A stretch of DNA of 64,000 bases, taken from Candidatus Poribacteria bacterium (lineage in GTDB: Bacteria; Poribacteria; WGA-4E; GCA-2687025). The notes beneath the pieces were generated by a model. The model ran no database searches, was not told the origin of the DNA, and was given only the letters and a program-made list of their open reading frames with translations. Below, piece by piece: positions 1-9,773 of this stretch. Made by a program: the position numbers and the translations under genes. Position 1 is the first letter of the stretch, and every line of letters starts with the position of its first letter. The stretch spans positions 37,506 through 101,505 of the forward strand of contig JAPPNK010000010.1 in NCBI GenBank assembly GCA_028818695.1, read 5' to 3'.

Positions 1-985
1 GCTTCTCTTCGCTCTCATGTTCTTCGCTGGTTTCAACAGGTTTAGGCGGCTTCAGCCGAGCGCGCAGTTTGGACAACCATCGCCGCAGGGCGCGCGAGCG
101 GTCCACAAACGCCCCGATGGGAGCCAGCAGCAGGCTCACAACGACCGTCTCAAGCGCGATCCATAAGCAAAACGCCCACTGCCCATGCTTGCTGTATCGA
201 GCCGTCAGCCACTCAAACGCCCATGCATACGAGCTGCCGCTTAACAGAAACGCAAGCAAGCCAGCGCAAACAACCGCCAGCAGCGATCTCCAATGCCGAG
301 CGCCTATTTTTGCGCCTTCCACCGCCGCCATGCCGAGCCTTAGATAAAGCGCGTTCAGCCCATGCGCGGACGCATGCAGCGCAAAAGCAAGCCCGAACGC
401 GCCCGCCCATGAAACGCCGACTCCATAGATGAACGCGGTTGCCGCATAGAGATTCTGCGTTCCCCAGAACAGCCATGACCAACTCCCGCGGCGATGAAAA
501 AACAGCGCGGACAGGTAAACTGAAACGGCGAGCTGCGTCCCGGCGCCGGCGTCAAAGCGGCTTAAAACAAACATCGGAACGGCTTGAAGCGCCGCCGCGT
601 ATAAAGCGGGCGCGGCGATGAGGTCTATCAAAGCGTTTTTGACGGAGCGGCGGTTCGATGCGTGAAGCGAGGCTTTTTTGCCAAGTCCAAAAAAGCGCAG
701 GACAGGAAGCAGATCGCGCAGATTCGGAAGCATCGACCCGCGCCCGAAGAGGCGCAGAAAGATCAAAAGCGCCGCGCCGACCGCAAACTTCTCAACGGCG
801 GCGCGCCAGCCGAAACCCCATGCCGACAGCCCCTCGTATCTGTTCATCCAGACATCCGCCAGCCCGATCAGGTCGATGAGCGGATTCAGCCGTATGAGCA
901 GCCCCAATCCGATCAAGGCGGCTGCAATGCGCAGCAGACGTTTGATCCTGTCCCTTGGCGGCGCCGTTTCGCCTTTATCGTACAT
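1..985 (-). CDS. Multi-pass membrane protein of unknown function (3' end outside window)
   Basis: An open minus-strand frame starts at the ATG at 985 (MYDKGETAPP) and is still open at base 1, giving at least 328 residues. The sequence AGAAGG lies eight bases upstream of the start. About six hydrophobic stretches are visible, for example near residues 20-40, 65-80, 125-145, 185-210, 240-260 and 280-305, followed by a basic then acidic cytoplasmic-looking tail (KPPKPVETSEEHESEEK). This suggests an inner-membrane protein. I recognise no family; the segment ALHASAHGLNALYLR is His-rich inside a membrane span but does not match a protease motif I would trust. It is the last gene of a same-strand series that includes dcd. 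Confidence 0.7.
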   Translation of the reverse strand, partial: MYDKGETAPPRDRIKRLLRIAAALIGLGLLIRLNPLIDLIGLADVWMNRYEGLSAWGFGWRAAVEKFAVGAALLIFLRLFGRGSMLPNLRDLLPVLRFFGLGKKASLHASNRRSVKNALIDLIAAPALYAAALQAVPMFVLSRFDAGAGTQLAVSVYLSALFFHRRGSWSWLFWGTQNLYAATAFIYGVGVSWAGAFGLAFALHASAHGLNALYLRLGMAAVEGAKIGARHWRSLLAVVCAGLLAFLLSGSSYAWAFEWLTARYSKHGQWAFCLWIALETVVVSLLLAPIGAFVDRSRALRRWLSKLRARLKPPKPVETSEEHESEEK

Positions 986-1162
986 TTTTCGTACCTTCTC
1001 TCGCTCAGGGCGCTTCTTGGATTTTATTAAGTGTAAACGAATTCATCGGGCGCATGGATTCCGCCCGCTCATGTCGTTCCGCGCGCCGGAATCCACAGAG
1101 CGCGCTAAATTGTTGTCAAGGAGCTTACTGCCGCCGCGTCCGCGGGGCGGAAATTCAGAGAG

Positions 1163-1732
1163 TTAGCCGTTGTTCTCGACGCGCGGCAGAACGATTCCGA
1201 CCTGTCCCTGGTATTTGCCGCGCTTGTCTCGGTAGGATGTCTCGCAGGGTTCGTCCGACTGCAGGAAAATCGCCTGCCCGATGCCCTCGTTGGCGTAAAT
1301 TTTGGCGGGCAGCGGCGTCGTGTTGGATATCTCGATGGTCGCATATCCTTCCCACTCCGGCTCAAACGGCGTCACGTTCAGAATGATGCCGCAGCGGGCG
1401 TAGGTGGACTTGCCGAGGCAGATGACGAGAGCGTCGCGCGGGATGCGCCAATACTCCACCGTGCGCGCGAGCGCAAACGAATTGGGCGGAATGACGCAGT
1501 GATCTGCCTTCATCTCCACAAACGCCTCCTGCTTGAAATCCTTCGGGTCGACGACGCTGGAGAAGACGTTTGTGAACACCTTCCATTCGTCGGCGACGCG
1601 GAAGTCGTAACCAAAGGAGGAGACGCCGTAGCTGATGCATCCGCCGTCGCGTACCTGCTTGCTTTCAAACGGCTCAATCATGCCATGCTTCTGCGCCATG
1701 GTTCGGATCCACCTGTCCGATTTGATTGTCAT
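1163..1732 (-). CDS. dcd: dCTP deaminase
   Basis: 189 residues, close to the usual size for Dcd, which deaminates dCTP to dUTP as a source of dUMP for thymidylate synthesis. The core [10 protein letters not shown] and the segment [19 protein letters not shown], with the catalytic glutamate in EWEG, are typical of the family. The C-terminal [13 protein letters not shown] is the nucleotide-covering tail. I chose the internal ATG at 1732 (MTIKSDRW), which has AGGAG just upstream; residues encoded further upstream look non-native. The two nearest upstream genes on the same strand are uracil-DNA glycosylase homologues, which links dUTP production with uracil removal. A monofunctional dCTP deaminase is most likely, but a bifunctional dCTP deaminase/dUTPase cannot be excluded by eye. 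Confidence 0.93.
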   Translation of the reverse strand: MTIKSDRWIRTMAQKHGMIEPFESKQVRDGGCISYGVSSFGYDFRVADEWKVFTNVFSSVVDPKDFKQEAFVEMKADHCVIPPNSFALARTVEYWRIPRDALVICLGKSTYARCGIILNVTPFEPEWEGYATIEISNTTPLPAKIYANEGIGQAIFLQSDEPCETSYRDKRGKYQGQVGIVLPRVENNG

Positions 1733-1867
1733 GAGGTCTCCTGCGGGTCTCCTGCCGGGCGTTTCACATGAAATTATAACGAAGGGTCTTTGCGGGGGTT
1801 CCAGCTGTTTAGGGGGAGTCGGCGCTCTTTGCGGCACAGGCGCGCTGTCAGTTCGATGCGCTGTCGG

Positions 1868-3964
1868 TTACATATCCAGCGTATCAATCGCCTGCTTCAA
1901 ATGCTTAATCGCCTTTTTTGTTTTATCTTGCGATGTTGGAAAATGCGTCGGCAAGACCTTGATTCCGTCAAGGTGCTCATAGTCATGCAACTCGCCGATG
2001 AACTCATTGAACGCGTCTGGCGTTTCAATGAGCGCGCGCGACGCATATTCGCCCAGCGCGACAACAATCTGCGGTTGTATCAGCTCCAGTTGACGCAGGA
2101 AATACGGACGGCATGTTTCCACTTCTCTATCGCCCGCCTTCGATTTTCCCTTGCATTTCAGCGCGTAGGTGAGATACACAGCCTCGCGCCGCAAACCGTT
2201 CTCTTCAATGATGCGGGTCACGTTCCGCCCAATTTTGTTCTCGCTGTCTTCAACGAACGGCGTTCCAGCCTGATCCGCTCCGCTATGCGGAATATATCCT
2301 AGAAACAGAATATCTGCGTCCTCGTTCCCCTCGCCAAAGACGACATTTGTTCTGCCGTTGTGAAGAACGCACCTTTGGCATCTGCTCGCCTCGTCTGCCA
2401 AGGCCGGCAGCTCCATCCCGCTGAACGGATTCACTTCTGCTTGCTCCTCCTGGTGCAGCGGATATTGCTCTTCTCGAAGAGCAATCACTTCGTCGCGCGC
2501 ATCGGACGCATCCATCATATCCAACGCGCGAGCGATCAAATTCAAATTGAAGCGCGCATCCTCTGCCGACATGACTCCGTCTTGATCGACAAAGTTGCCG
2601 AAGATCGAACGAATCATGTAGAGCTGATGCTCAAGATCAGGGTTTTGAGAACCAGGTCCGCTTTGCTGAATCATTGGAAACGCGCGTATCTCCGCCGCGA
2701 GAGGATTGGCAGGTACGAATCCTTCCTCCTGCAGAAGCCGCTGCATCAGCTGCTCAAATTCATCGGCGCCGGCGATAGATTCTTTTGCATTTGAACAGTA
2801 GATGCGTAGAGCTTTCCAGAAGACGCTCCCATTCTCATCATCTGGAACCCACTCTTCTGGGACATCGGTCCAGCGGTCATCGTAATGTTCGTCCGGCTCG
2901 TCAACCGGCGCAGTCGAAGTCGGATCGGATGAAACGGGGTTGAGGAGCGGATACGCCGTATCCCGCATCTCTTCTATTGTGGCCCGCGCTTCTCTCGCAT
3001 TATGTCCAATCAGTTCCAGCGCTCGCGCCGCCTGCGTTAAGTGTCCGCGCACAATTTCAGCGTCCAAGAAGCAGCGTGTCTTCGGCGTCGAATAGACCGC
3101 CGAGCGAAGCCGATACGCAAGGAATAAAAACTCTCGATCGCCTTCAAAGCGATCCGCAAACGAACGCTGCCAATTTTGATCAATGATTACAGGAAAAAAC
3201 CAGATGTCGATGCCGACATTTGAGCCGTTGACGTTCTGATTCAAAACCCATTCTAAAGACGCTTGAATGGCAGCTGGTGTTTCGTCGCGCAGAACCGTTT
3301 CAAACGGTACCCCGCCGCGCAACGAACCCAAAGACGGGCGCATTCGGATAAACTCGCGCATCTGCTTGCGGTAAATACTCAGCCCATCGAATAGTACCCG
3401 CTCGCAACTGCCATCCTCCGCACCGCTATGGTCGCCGTCCCAAGCGGCGGCAAACTTCAATTCGCTCTCCGCTAATTCAGCCGCGCCTTCCAGCTCCTTC
3501 CGAAGATAACCTACTTCCATTTGCGCGCGCGGCGAACCGATCGCCTGTAGAGCGCGCTCTAAACGCTTCATATTATCGATCGTTTCCTCGGTGTCCAGAT
3601 CCCCCTCGCCTGGGTGCGCCCATTCGACTCTCGCGTTCTGATTTATTTCCGAAATATCCGTTGTAAGCGACCAGTCATTCTGAAGATCCCGCTTAAACAC
3701 GTTATTCCAGTGAGTTCGAGCAATATGATGAAAATCGCCGATATCCATGGCTGCAGACGCATCCCCGCCATTTTCTTCAAAACGGCGCATAAACTCCGAG
3801 TCATCCTTCTTTTCCGCTTTATTCAATGCATCGCATATGAGCGAATCAAGCGTGTTATCGCCCTTGACCTCCCTTTTCAACTTTTTCACTATAAAGCTGC
3901 GCATCTCCTTGCGGTAGATGTTCAGCGCCCTCGTCATCATGATATGGTTCGGCATCCCGCTCAT
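1868..3964 (-). CDS. Repeat protein fused to a degenerate family 4 uracil-DNA glycosylase domain
   Basis: 698 residues from the ATG at 3964 (MSGMPNHIMM), chosen because GGTGGAG precedes it by six bases. The last 190 residues align by eye with family 4 UDG: four cysteines for a 4Fe-4S cluster (CQRC, LKCKG, ETCRPYF), NVVFGEGN, GTPFVEDS and VVALGEYASRAL. The catalytic GEAPG motif reads GYIPHSGAD and the second motif YHPAY reads THFPTSQ, so normal glycosylase chemistry is doubtful. The first 500 residues hold three diverged copies of a module beginning ALNIYRKEMRSFI, GLSIYRKQMREFI and ALRIYCSNAKESI, spaced roughly 200 residues apart. I do not recognise that module. GC looks lower than in the neighbours. 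The next gene upstream is an intact family 4 UDG. Confidence 0.8.
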   Translation of the reverse strand: MSGMPNHIMMTRALNIYRKEMRSFIVKKLKREVKGDNTLDSLICDALNKAEKKDDSEFMRRFEENGGDASAAMDIGDFHHIARTHWNNVFKRDLQNDWSLTTDISEINQNARVEWAHPGEGDLDTEETIDNMKRLERALQAIGSPRAQMEVGYLRKELEGAAELAESELKFAAAWDGDHSGAEDGSCERVLFDGLSIYRKQMREFIRMRPSLGSLRGGVPFETVLRDETPAAIQASLEWVLNQNVNGSNVGIDIWFFPVIIDQNWQRSFADRFEGDREFLFLAYRLRSAVYSTPKTRCFLDAEIVRGHLTQAARALELIGHNAREARATIEEMRDTAYPLLNPVSSDPTSTAPVDEPDEHYDDRWTDVPEEWVPDDENGSVFWKALRIYCSNAKESIAGADEFEQLMQRLLQEEGFVPANPLAAEIRAFPMIQQSGPGSQNPDLEHQLYMIRSIFGNFVDQDGVMSAEDARFNLNLIARALDMMDASDARDEVIALREEQYPLHQEEQAEVNPFSGMELPALADEASRCQRCVLHNGRTNVVFGEGNEDADILFLGYIPHSGADQAGTPFVEDSENKIGRNVTRIIEENGLRREAVYLTYALKCKGKSKAGDREVETCRPYFLRQLELIQPQIVVALGEYASRALIETPDAFNEFIGELHDYEHLDGIKVLPTHFPTSQDKTKKAIKHLKQAIDTLDM

Positions 3965-4079
3965 CGCATACTCCACCGGCATTGGTCGTTGAACATAGAC
4001 TATCTGAAAAGGAGAGGCGGCGCAAGTCGATATTCTTAACAAGCGATGAGATTCATACCGCTTTGTTCAAGGACTCTGG

Positions 4080-4099
4080 ATTCCCGCTTTCGCGGGAAT
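4080..4099. repeat. REP-like hairpin, copy 1
   Basis: Perfect inverted repeat ATTCCCGC-TTTC-GCGGGAAT, 3' of the family 4 UDG gene. It could act as a transcript end or stabiliser. The same element recurs throughout the window. Confidence 0.85.
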
Positions 4100-4131
4100 G
4101 GCGCGGGGATGACGGGAAGGGCGCGAGATTT

Positions 4132-4890
4132 CTACCCTTGCCCCTTGCCTTTCTGCTCCAGCCCAAGCAGCTCCATCACCTTCTGCATATCCTCCCAAAC
4201 ATACCGCTTGCCGCCTGGGTTGCGCAGCAGATACGCCGGGTGGTAGGTCGGCATGACCTGAATGCCGCCGAGGGGATGGAACCGCCCCCGCAGGTTGGAG
4301 ATGCGCTCCTTGCTGTTGAGCAGCGCCGCCGCCGCATAGCTGCCGAGCGCCACAACCGCCCTCGGCTGTATCAATCCAATCTGGCGCTCCAGATACGGAC
4401 GGCACCGCTCCGCCTCCAACGGCAGCGGGTTGCGGTTCTCCGGCGGGCGGCACTTCAACAAATTCGCAATATACACATCCTCGCGGCGCAAGCCCATCGC
4501 CTCAATGATCTTTGTTAACAGCTGACCGGCGCGCCCCACAAACGGCAACCCCTTCAGATCCTCGTCCCGACCGGGCGCCTCCCCGACAAACATGAGGTCC
4601 GCGTTCGGATTGCCCGCCCCGAAGACCACATTCGTGCGCGTCGCATACAGCGGACACAGCTCGCACACGCTCGCCTCCGCAGCCAAAGCTGTCAATGCGT
4701 CGACGGACGGCGCCGCCTGCGGTTTCTCTTCGCTTTTGGGAGGCGGCGGAGCTTCGTCTTGGACGCTGTCTGCCGACTTCGCTGCAAACGCGGCGTCCTT
4801 CTCAAGCGGTCTCGCCAGCTCCGCCCTCTCTTCAAGATGCCGCCGCACCGTTGAGAGTATCTGAAGATAATCGCCTCGGTCGTCCATCAT
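4132..4890 (-). CDS. Family 4 uracil-DNA glycosylase
   Basis: 252 residues from the ATG at 4890 ([10 protein letters not shown]), preceded by GGAG at six bases. The enzyme removes uracil from DNA. The catalytic motif GEAPGRDED, the product-site [12 protein letters not shown], the second motif TYHPAYLLR and four cluster cysteines ([21 protein letters not shown]) are all present. Residues 1-75 form a variable leader with a PPPP linker, as in many bacterial members. The gene lies 32 bases downstream of ispG and is probably in the rseP-ispG transcript. Its downstream neighbour is a fusion carrying a degenerate copy of this domain. Confidence 0.93.
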   Translation of the reverse strand: MMDDRGDYLQILSTVRRHLEERAELARPLEKDAAFAAKSADSVQDEAPPPPKSEEKPQAAPSVDALTALAAEASVCELCPLYATRTNVVFGAGNPNADLMFVGEAPGRDEDLKGLPFVGRAGQLLTKIIEAMGLRREDVYIANLLKCRPPENRNPLPLEAERCRPYLERQIGLIQPRAVVALGSYAAAALLNSKERISNLRGRFHPLGGIQVMPTYHPAYLLRNPGGKRYVWEDMQKVMELLGLEQKGKGQG

Positions 4891-4922
4891 CCGCCGCTCC
4901 TTCTTTTTTATAGAAAACGCCG

Positions 4923-6104
4923 CTAATCCGCGTCCGGTTCCCGCCAAACGCCGTCCTGCTTCAACAGCGACACCAGCTCCTGAACGCCGTTCTCCTGCGG
5001 GATGCCCTGTTTTACCGCGTCGCGCCCGCGGTAAAGCGCGATCGTTCCGCCCTTGCCGACATACCCGTAATCCGCGTCCGCCATCTCCCCAGGCCCGTTC
5101 ACAATGCATCCCATGACGGCGATGTCCAGACCGACCAGATGCGACGTCGCGTCCCGAACCTCGTTCAGCACCGTCGGAAGATCGAACTGCGTCCGCCCGC
5201 AGGACGGGCAGGCGATATACTCGACCGTCGTCTTGCGCAAGCCGAGCGACTGCAGTATTTCGTAGCAAACGGGGATCTCTTCCAGAGGATCCTCTGCCAG
5301 CGAAACCCGTATCGTGTCGCCGACGCCCTCCGCCAGCAGCGTTCCGATGCCGACGGCGGATTTGACCCGCGCGTATTGGCCGTCCCCCGCTTCCGTCACG
5401 CCGAGATGGACCGGGACGCGGATGCCCTCCTTGTCGGCTGTCTGCGCGAAGAGGCGGTTCGCCGCCATCATGATCGGCACGCGCGACGCCTTCAACGAGA
5501 CGATGATGTCCCGAAAACCATGCCGTTCGCAGATGCGCAGATACTCCATCGCCGACTCGACCATGCCCTCCGGCGTGTCGCCGTACATCACCAGCAGCCG
5601 CTCCGAGAGGGAGCCGTGGTTGACGCCGACGCGCATGGAGATGCCGCGGTCTTTGCAGACGCGGATGACGGGGAGCAGCTGCCGCTCAATCGCCTCCAGC
5701 TCCTCCTCCACTTCGGCGGGCGAATAATCGATGCTGCGCCCGATCGGTTTGCGGTACACAAACAGCCCAGGGTTGATGCGCACCTTGTCGACCGTCTTCG
5801 CCGCTTCAACGGCGATGTTGGAGCCTTGATGATGGACATCCGCGACGATCGGTATGTTTATTTTCATTTTCTTGAGCCGCCGTTTGATTTCGGCGACCGC
5901 GCGCGTCGAAGCCATCGTCGGCGCGGTGACGCGCACGATTTCGCAGTTCGCCTCCGCCAGACCGACAATCTCCCGAACGCATGCGTCCACATTTCGCGTG
6001 TCTTCAGTAATCATGGACTGAACGCGCACCGGCTCGGAGCTTCCGACCCCGACATCGCCCACATACACAACGCGGGTCATTCGGCGCGGCGCAAACAACT
6101 CCAT
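4923..6104 (-). CDS. ispG: 4-hydroxy-3-methylbut-2-enyl diphosphate synthase
   Basis: 393 residues; IspG makes HMBPP in the MEP isoprenoid pathway using a 4Fe-4S cluster. Visible family marks are [17 protein letters not shown] near the N terminus, the [20 protein letters not shown] barrel segment, [13 protein letters not shown], and cluster cysteines in [12 protein letters not shown] and [20 protein letters not shown]. The start at 6104 (MELFAPRR) has GGGAGA five bases upstream. It follows rseP, an arrangement common in bacteria, and precedes udg. It would feed isoprenoids to the UbiA prenyltransferase and terpene cyclase encoded around 17-21 kb. Confidence 0.96.
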   Translation of the reverse strand: MELFAPRRMTRVVYVGDVGVGSSEPVRVQSMITEDTRNVDACVREIVGLAEANCEIVRVTAPTMASTRAVAEIKRRLKKMKINIPIVADVHHQGSNIAVEAAKTVDKVRINPGLFVYRKPIGRSIDYSPAEVEEELEAIERQLLPVIRVCKDRGISMRVGVNHGSLSERLLVMYGDTPEGMVESAMEYLRICERHGFRDIIVSLKASRVPIMMAANRLFAQTADKEGIRVPVHLGVTEAGDGQYARVKSAVGIGTLLAEGVGDTIRVSLAEDPLEEIPVCYEILQSLGLRKTTVEYIACPSCGRTQFDLPTVLNEVRDATSHLVGLDIAVMGCIVNGPGEMADADYGYVGKGGTIALYRGRDAVKQGIPQENGVQELVSLLKQDGVWREPDAD

Positions 6105-6255
6105 TCGTCTCTCCCTTTCAGCATGAAACGCTACCCTACATGATGACCTCAAACGGCTCACAGTTCCACTTTTAGACGCTGCAGCGCTGTCATTTCCGTC
6201 CTCGCCTGCGCGGGAATCCAGAAACCGGCGGCATCCAAGCTGCGCCCGTTCGATG

Positions 6256-8118
6256 TCAAGAAGCGGCGGCTCCCGCTTTCCGCCGGCGCGCCGCCATCTT
6301 TTTCAAAAATCGCCTCAAAAATACAAACCCGACGCCGATAGCAACCCCTGTCAAGACGGCGGCAAAAGACCTTCTTAGCATGATGTACGCATACAAAGCG
6401 CCCAACAGGAACATGCCAAAAAGGAGTATATGCTTCCGCAGCTTCCTGCTAAGCGGACGCCCCCGCGCCAGCTCAATCGTATCCAAAAAGATGCGCCCGC
6501 CGTCCAATACCGGTATCGGAATCAGGTTTAACACCGCCAGTTCGATGCTGATCCATGCCGTCAGATACAGCGCGAAAAAGAGCGCCGTCCAGCTCAATCC
6601 GCCCGCCAAAACAGATTCGGCGACATTGCCGACGGTGAGCTTCCTTCCGTTTAAACGAACAAGCGTTATCTGATCCCCGCTGAAGAGAGGCTTCAACACC
6701 GACAGGACGTCTCCCGCCGAATCGACCGTCATGGAGGCGCCTTTTCGAAACGCGCCGAAAAATCCGTACCGTTCATTCGGTCCCGCCCGCTCCGTCAACA
6801 CGACGGCATCAATGCGCAAATCAGAAGACGATTCCGACAAGTTGGAGAGCAGCGTCAGACCCCTAATCTGTACGCTTCCGTCCACGATTGAGGGAAGAAG
6901 CGCGGAATTGACGCAGCAGCCGCATGCGCTGTCGGACTCTTTTCCAAGCGCCTTGCGAGCGAGATGACCGGTCCAAGCCCGCCCCCGCGTGAAAAGAGAG
7001 GCGGAGCGGGTAAAGGTCATCCGCAGCCGTTCAGACGCGGTCTGCTCCTGAACAGCGGCTCGAACGCCGCTGTAAGACGACGCCGAGACGCCGTTCATCG
7101 ACTTCAAACGGTCGCCCACGCGAACATTTGCTAGCGACGGGTTCCGCTCCGCGTCCACAGCCGCAACCTTCACCGTCAGATGTTGAGAGGGGTCCGTCTC
7201 CACGGTTTGCGTTGTTCCGTCTGTTTCAAAAACCATGCGGACGCTCCTTGAACCGAGCGCCTTCAACAGCGCGGCGCGCGCGTCCTCAAGAGAGCGTATC
7301 GGCGCGCCGTCGATCTTAACCAGCCTCGATCCCTCCTTGACGCCCGCCTTGGCGAAGCTCTTCGACGCCGTTACCGCTTCAACATAGCCCAAATCCGACC
7401 CCGGCAGAAAGCCCTCGCCGGTGAACGCGGCAGGCGGACCCAAGCCTATCTGCTCAACATGCATGGCTTCACGCAAGCCTGGAGGCGGCGTCAGCTCAAA
7501 CTCCAGCCGCTCGCCTCGGCGCTCCGCCTCAACGAGGGTTGGACGGCTGGGTTTGAGCGTCAGCTTTTGTTGAACATCCGCCCATGTTCGAACCTTGCGT
7601 CCGTTGACGGCGAGTATCCTGTCGCCGGATCGGATGCCCGCTTGCGCCGCGGGGGAGGCGTAGGCGGGGTCGTCCCAGTAGGAGCTGCGCTGCGGCGCGT
7701 TAACATAAACGGCGCCGACGACAGGCTCCCTGTCCGGCTGAAGAACGCCGCCCGCCGCAACCGCCGTAAAAAGAACGACCGCAACCAGTATGTTGACGGC
7801 GGGACCGGCGGCGTACACAAAGATGCGGCGTTTGGGCGGCTCGCGGTCTAGGACGGTTTCTTCAAGGTCGTCGTACTCGTTCTCAGGCTCCGCCGCTGCA
7901 AAACGCACATAGCCGCCGGCGGGTATCATGGAGAGGCGAAACTCTGTGCCGCCGCGCGTGAAATTGAGCAGCCGCTTCCCGAAACCAATCGAGAACACCG
8001 CCACCTGAACGCCGATCGCCTTCGCCGCTAAAAAATGCCCCAGCTCATGCAAGAAGATCAGCGCGCCCAGCATCAGAAATACGATCGCGACGCTCAATAG
8101 AGTTTCAAGCGCGCCCAT
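6256..8118 (-). CDS. rseP: RseP-type site-2 zinc metalloprotease with three PDZ-like domains
   Basis: 620 residues, much longer than the usual 420-450. The first membrane segment carries the zinc site H24-E-L-G-H28, and the C-terminal membrane region has [14 protein letters not shown] with the third metal-ligand aspartate. Between them lie a second membrane helix near residue 110 and three PDZ-like segments, beginning near [38 protein letters not shown] and [18 protein letters not shown]. The family cleaves membrane-embedded substrates such as anti-sigma factors in the inner membrane. The extra PDZ and an insertion with a cysteine pair (CGCCV) are unusual. GGGAGG lies six bases before the ATG. 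It is first in the rseP-ispG-udg run. Confidence 0.92.
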   Translation of the reverse strand: MGALETLLSVAIVFLMLGALIFLHELGHFLAAKAIGVQVAVFSIGFGKRLLNFTRGGTEFRLSMIPAGGYVRFAAAEPENEYDDLEETVLDREPPKRRIFVYAAGPAVNILVAVVLFTAVAAGGVLQPDREPVVGAVYVNAPQRSSYWDDPAYASPAAQAGIRSGDRILAVNGRKVRTWADVQQKLTLKPSRPTLVEAERRGERLEFELTPPPGLREAMHVEQIGLGPPAAFTGEGFLPGSDLGYVEAVTASKSFAKAGVKEGSRLVKIDGAPIRSLEDARAALLKALGSRSVRMVFETDGTTQTVETDPSQHLTVKVAAVDAERNPSLANVRVGDRLKSMNGVSASSYSGVRAAVQEQTASERLRMTFTRSASLFTRGRAWTGHLARKALGKESDSACGCCVNSALLPSIVDGSVQIRGLTLLSNLSESSSDLRIDAVVLTERAGPNERYGFFGAFRKGASMTVDSAGDVLSVLKPLFSGDQITLVRLNGRKLTVGNVAESVLAGGLSWTALFFALYLTAWISIELAVLNLIPIPVLDGGRIFLDTIELARGRPLSRKLRKHILLFGMFLLGALYAYIMLRRSFAAVLTGVAIGVGFVFLRRFLKKMAARRRKAGAAAS

Positions 8119-8248
8119 ACGGAGCCTCCCTTACATGTAGAGTGTATCTATCAGCGCGGCAAACGCAAGCTGGCTAACTGACCGGCAGTACGCTCAAACG
8201 GGGTAATTGGCGGCGATAGCGTTTGATCGGGAGACGTATCTTTATAAG

Positions 8249-8268
8249 ATTCCCGCTTTCGCGGGAAT
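8249..8268. repeat. REP-like hairpin, copy 2
   Basis: Perfect ATTCCCGC-TTTC-GCGGGAAT, in the space 3' of the MetE-family gene and 5' of rseP. Confidence 0.85.
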
Positions 8269-8301
8269 GACGACGACGGACAGCGTCAACGTTGCGTAAC
8301 G

Positions 8302-9309
8302 TCAGGAGGCTCCGAGAAACAGATCGCGCCCTTCGGTCAAAGCGCGCATTTTGCCGTCCGCGACGCTGCGCGGCAGCATCCAGAAGCCGCAGTCGGGGTG
8401 AATATACTGAACGCGCCCGGCGCCGAGCCGTTTCTCCGCCAGCTCAATGCGCTTGGCGATCAGGTTCGGGTCTTCAATGCCGTTGTCCTTGATGTCGACG
8501 ACGCCAAGCCCGACGCCAATCTCGGGGCGCAAACCGCGCAGCGCGTCCAGCTCGTCGTATCCGCGCCGGGCGAATTCCAACACAAGATGGTCAACCTCAA
8601 GGGCGTTCATAAACGGAAGCAGCGATTCATACAGCCCTTTCTGGACGGACTGCCCGCCGTAATTTCCAAAGCAGACATGAACCGCTTTCTCGCCTTGTAC
8701 GCCTTCTAAGGCGCGGTTGACGGCGCGCGCCGCCCATTCTGCCTCGTCCGCGTGTCCGGAGATGTTCGCCTCGTCCAGCTGAACGGCAGCGGCGTCGATC
8801 TCTTGAAGCTGCCCGCGCAAGATGTCGGCGATCGCCATCGCGGCATCCTCCCGGCCGCTGTAATGCGAGTCGACAAGCGTCTTGGAGAGCATATGCGGAC
8901 CGGTGACGGTGAACTTCAACGGCTTGTCGGTGAGACCGCTAAACGCTTCATAGTCGTCGGGCAGATTGAGCGTCCCAGGCCCGATGGGTCCGCGGATGAC
9001 GCCGGCGGGGCGGGCGCGGAAACGCATCTGCGGATCGCGCCGGAACGCGGCGATTTCATGGGCGGTGAACTCGGTCGAAACGCCGCTCATTTGACCGATA
9101 AAATAATCGATCATGCCGTTCGTTTCAGGATGGTTCAGGTCAAAGCGGTACAGCTCCCCGTCGGCGAGAAGATCGATGCCAGCCAGCTCCTGCGTTTTGA
9201 GAACAACCATGACCGCGTCCCGCAGATGCGAACGGGCGGGGTACGCCTTGAGCCAGTCGGGGACAGGATAGCTTCCAACAACCGTTGTGCGGATGGGCTG
9301 GTCTGTCAT
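8302..9309 (-). CDS. Core MetE-type cobalamin-independent methyltransferase
   Basis: 335 residues, matching only the C-terminal catalytic half of MetE, in the UROD/MetE-like superfamily. Putative zinc ligands are visible in order: His and Cys in VHVCFGNYGG, Glu in HLVLEFARRG and Cys in YIHPDCGF. The N-terminal TTVVGSYPVPDWL is typical of the short MetE-like proteins that transfer methyl groups to homocysteine from a donor other than methyl-THF triglutamate, as in core-MetE of archaea and anaerobes. The start is uncertain: the ATG at 9309 (MTDQPIRTT) fits family alignments, while an ATG at 9330 is also in frame. It could alternatively be a 2-hydroxypropyl-CoM-type or other methyl transferase, but the ligand set argues for thiol methylation. 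Confidence 0.85.
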   Translation of the reverse strand: MTDQPIRTTVVGSYPVPDWLKAYPARSHLRDAVMVVLKTQELAGIDLLADGELYRFDLNHPETNGMIDYFIGQMSGVSTEFTAHEIAAFRRDPQMRFRARPAGVIRGPIGPGTLNLPDDYEAFSGLTDKPLKFTVTGPHMLSKTLVDSHYSGREDAAMAIADILRGQLQEIDAAAVQLDEANISGHADEAEWAARAVNRALEGVQGEKAVHVCFGNYGGQSVQKGLYESLLPFMNALEVDHLVLEFARRGYDELDALRGLRPEIGVGLGVVDIKDNGIEDPNLIAKRIELAEKRLGAGRVQYIHPDCGFWMLPRSVADGKMRALTEGRDLFLGAS

Positions 9310-9354
9310 AGTCGCTGTCAAACTCCGCATTTGAAGCAGCCGGCCCATGCCGTC

Positions 9355-9374
9355 ATTCCCGCGTAAGCGGGAAT
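9355..9374. repeat. REP-like hairpin, copy 3
   Basis: Perfect inverted repeat ATTCCCGC-GTAA-GCGGGAAT between tRNA-Pro and the MetE-family gene; reverse orientation, with GTC preceding. Confidence 0.85.
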
Positions 9375-9432
9375 CTTCGTTACGCAGAAAACCTGCCGCA
9401 TGAACCAGGCAGCGTTTAAAGAAAAACGACGC

Positions 9433-9509
<77 letters not shown>

Positions 9510-9617
9510 ACTGCTGAATAGTATAACCGATGCGGCGTTTGCATTCAAGGATCGATTGCCGGCAGTATCTACAGCGCTGCCGCTGCGTACTAAAAACGTC
9601 CGCTAACCCCGGCCGTC

Positions 9618-9637
9618 ATTCCCGCGAAAGCGGGAAT
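9618..9637. repeat. REP-like hairpin, copy 4 (part of a longer dispersed unit)
   Basis: Perfect ATTCCCGC-GAAA-GCGGGAAT. The following bases (GAGTCCAGCAGACGACGT near 9643, CATTGTCCCAAT near 9679) also occur after the broken copy near 31.98 kb, so the repeat unit is about 85 bases here. Confidence 0.85.
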
Positions 9638-9773
9638 CTTAGAGTCCAGCAGACGACGTTCGCGTTAACAATCAGCATTGTCCCAATTCTAAGGGAAAGA
9701 ACATATCCGTGTTGATAAAGACGCCCAAATGCGCTACTGTATCGATACGCTAAATGTTGGAAGAATCTTAGAT

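Noticed and set aside
1105..1150. GC-rich hairpin as terminator after dcd
   Set aside because: CCGC/GCGG pairing is short, with no U tract; too weak to call.
5139..6143. Long plus-strand open frame of 334 codons opposite ispG
   Set aside because: Composition is His/Arg-rich with no domain logic; ispG on the other strand is certain, so this is a high-GC antisense shadow.
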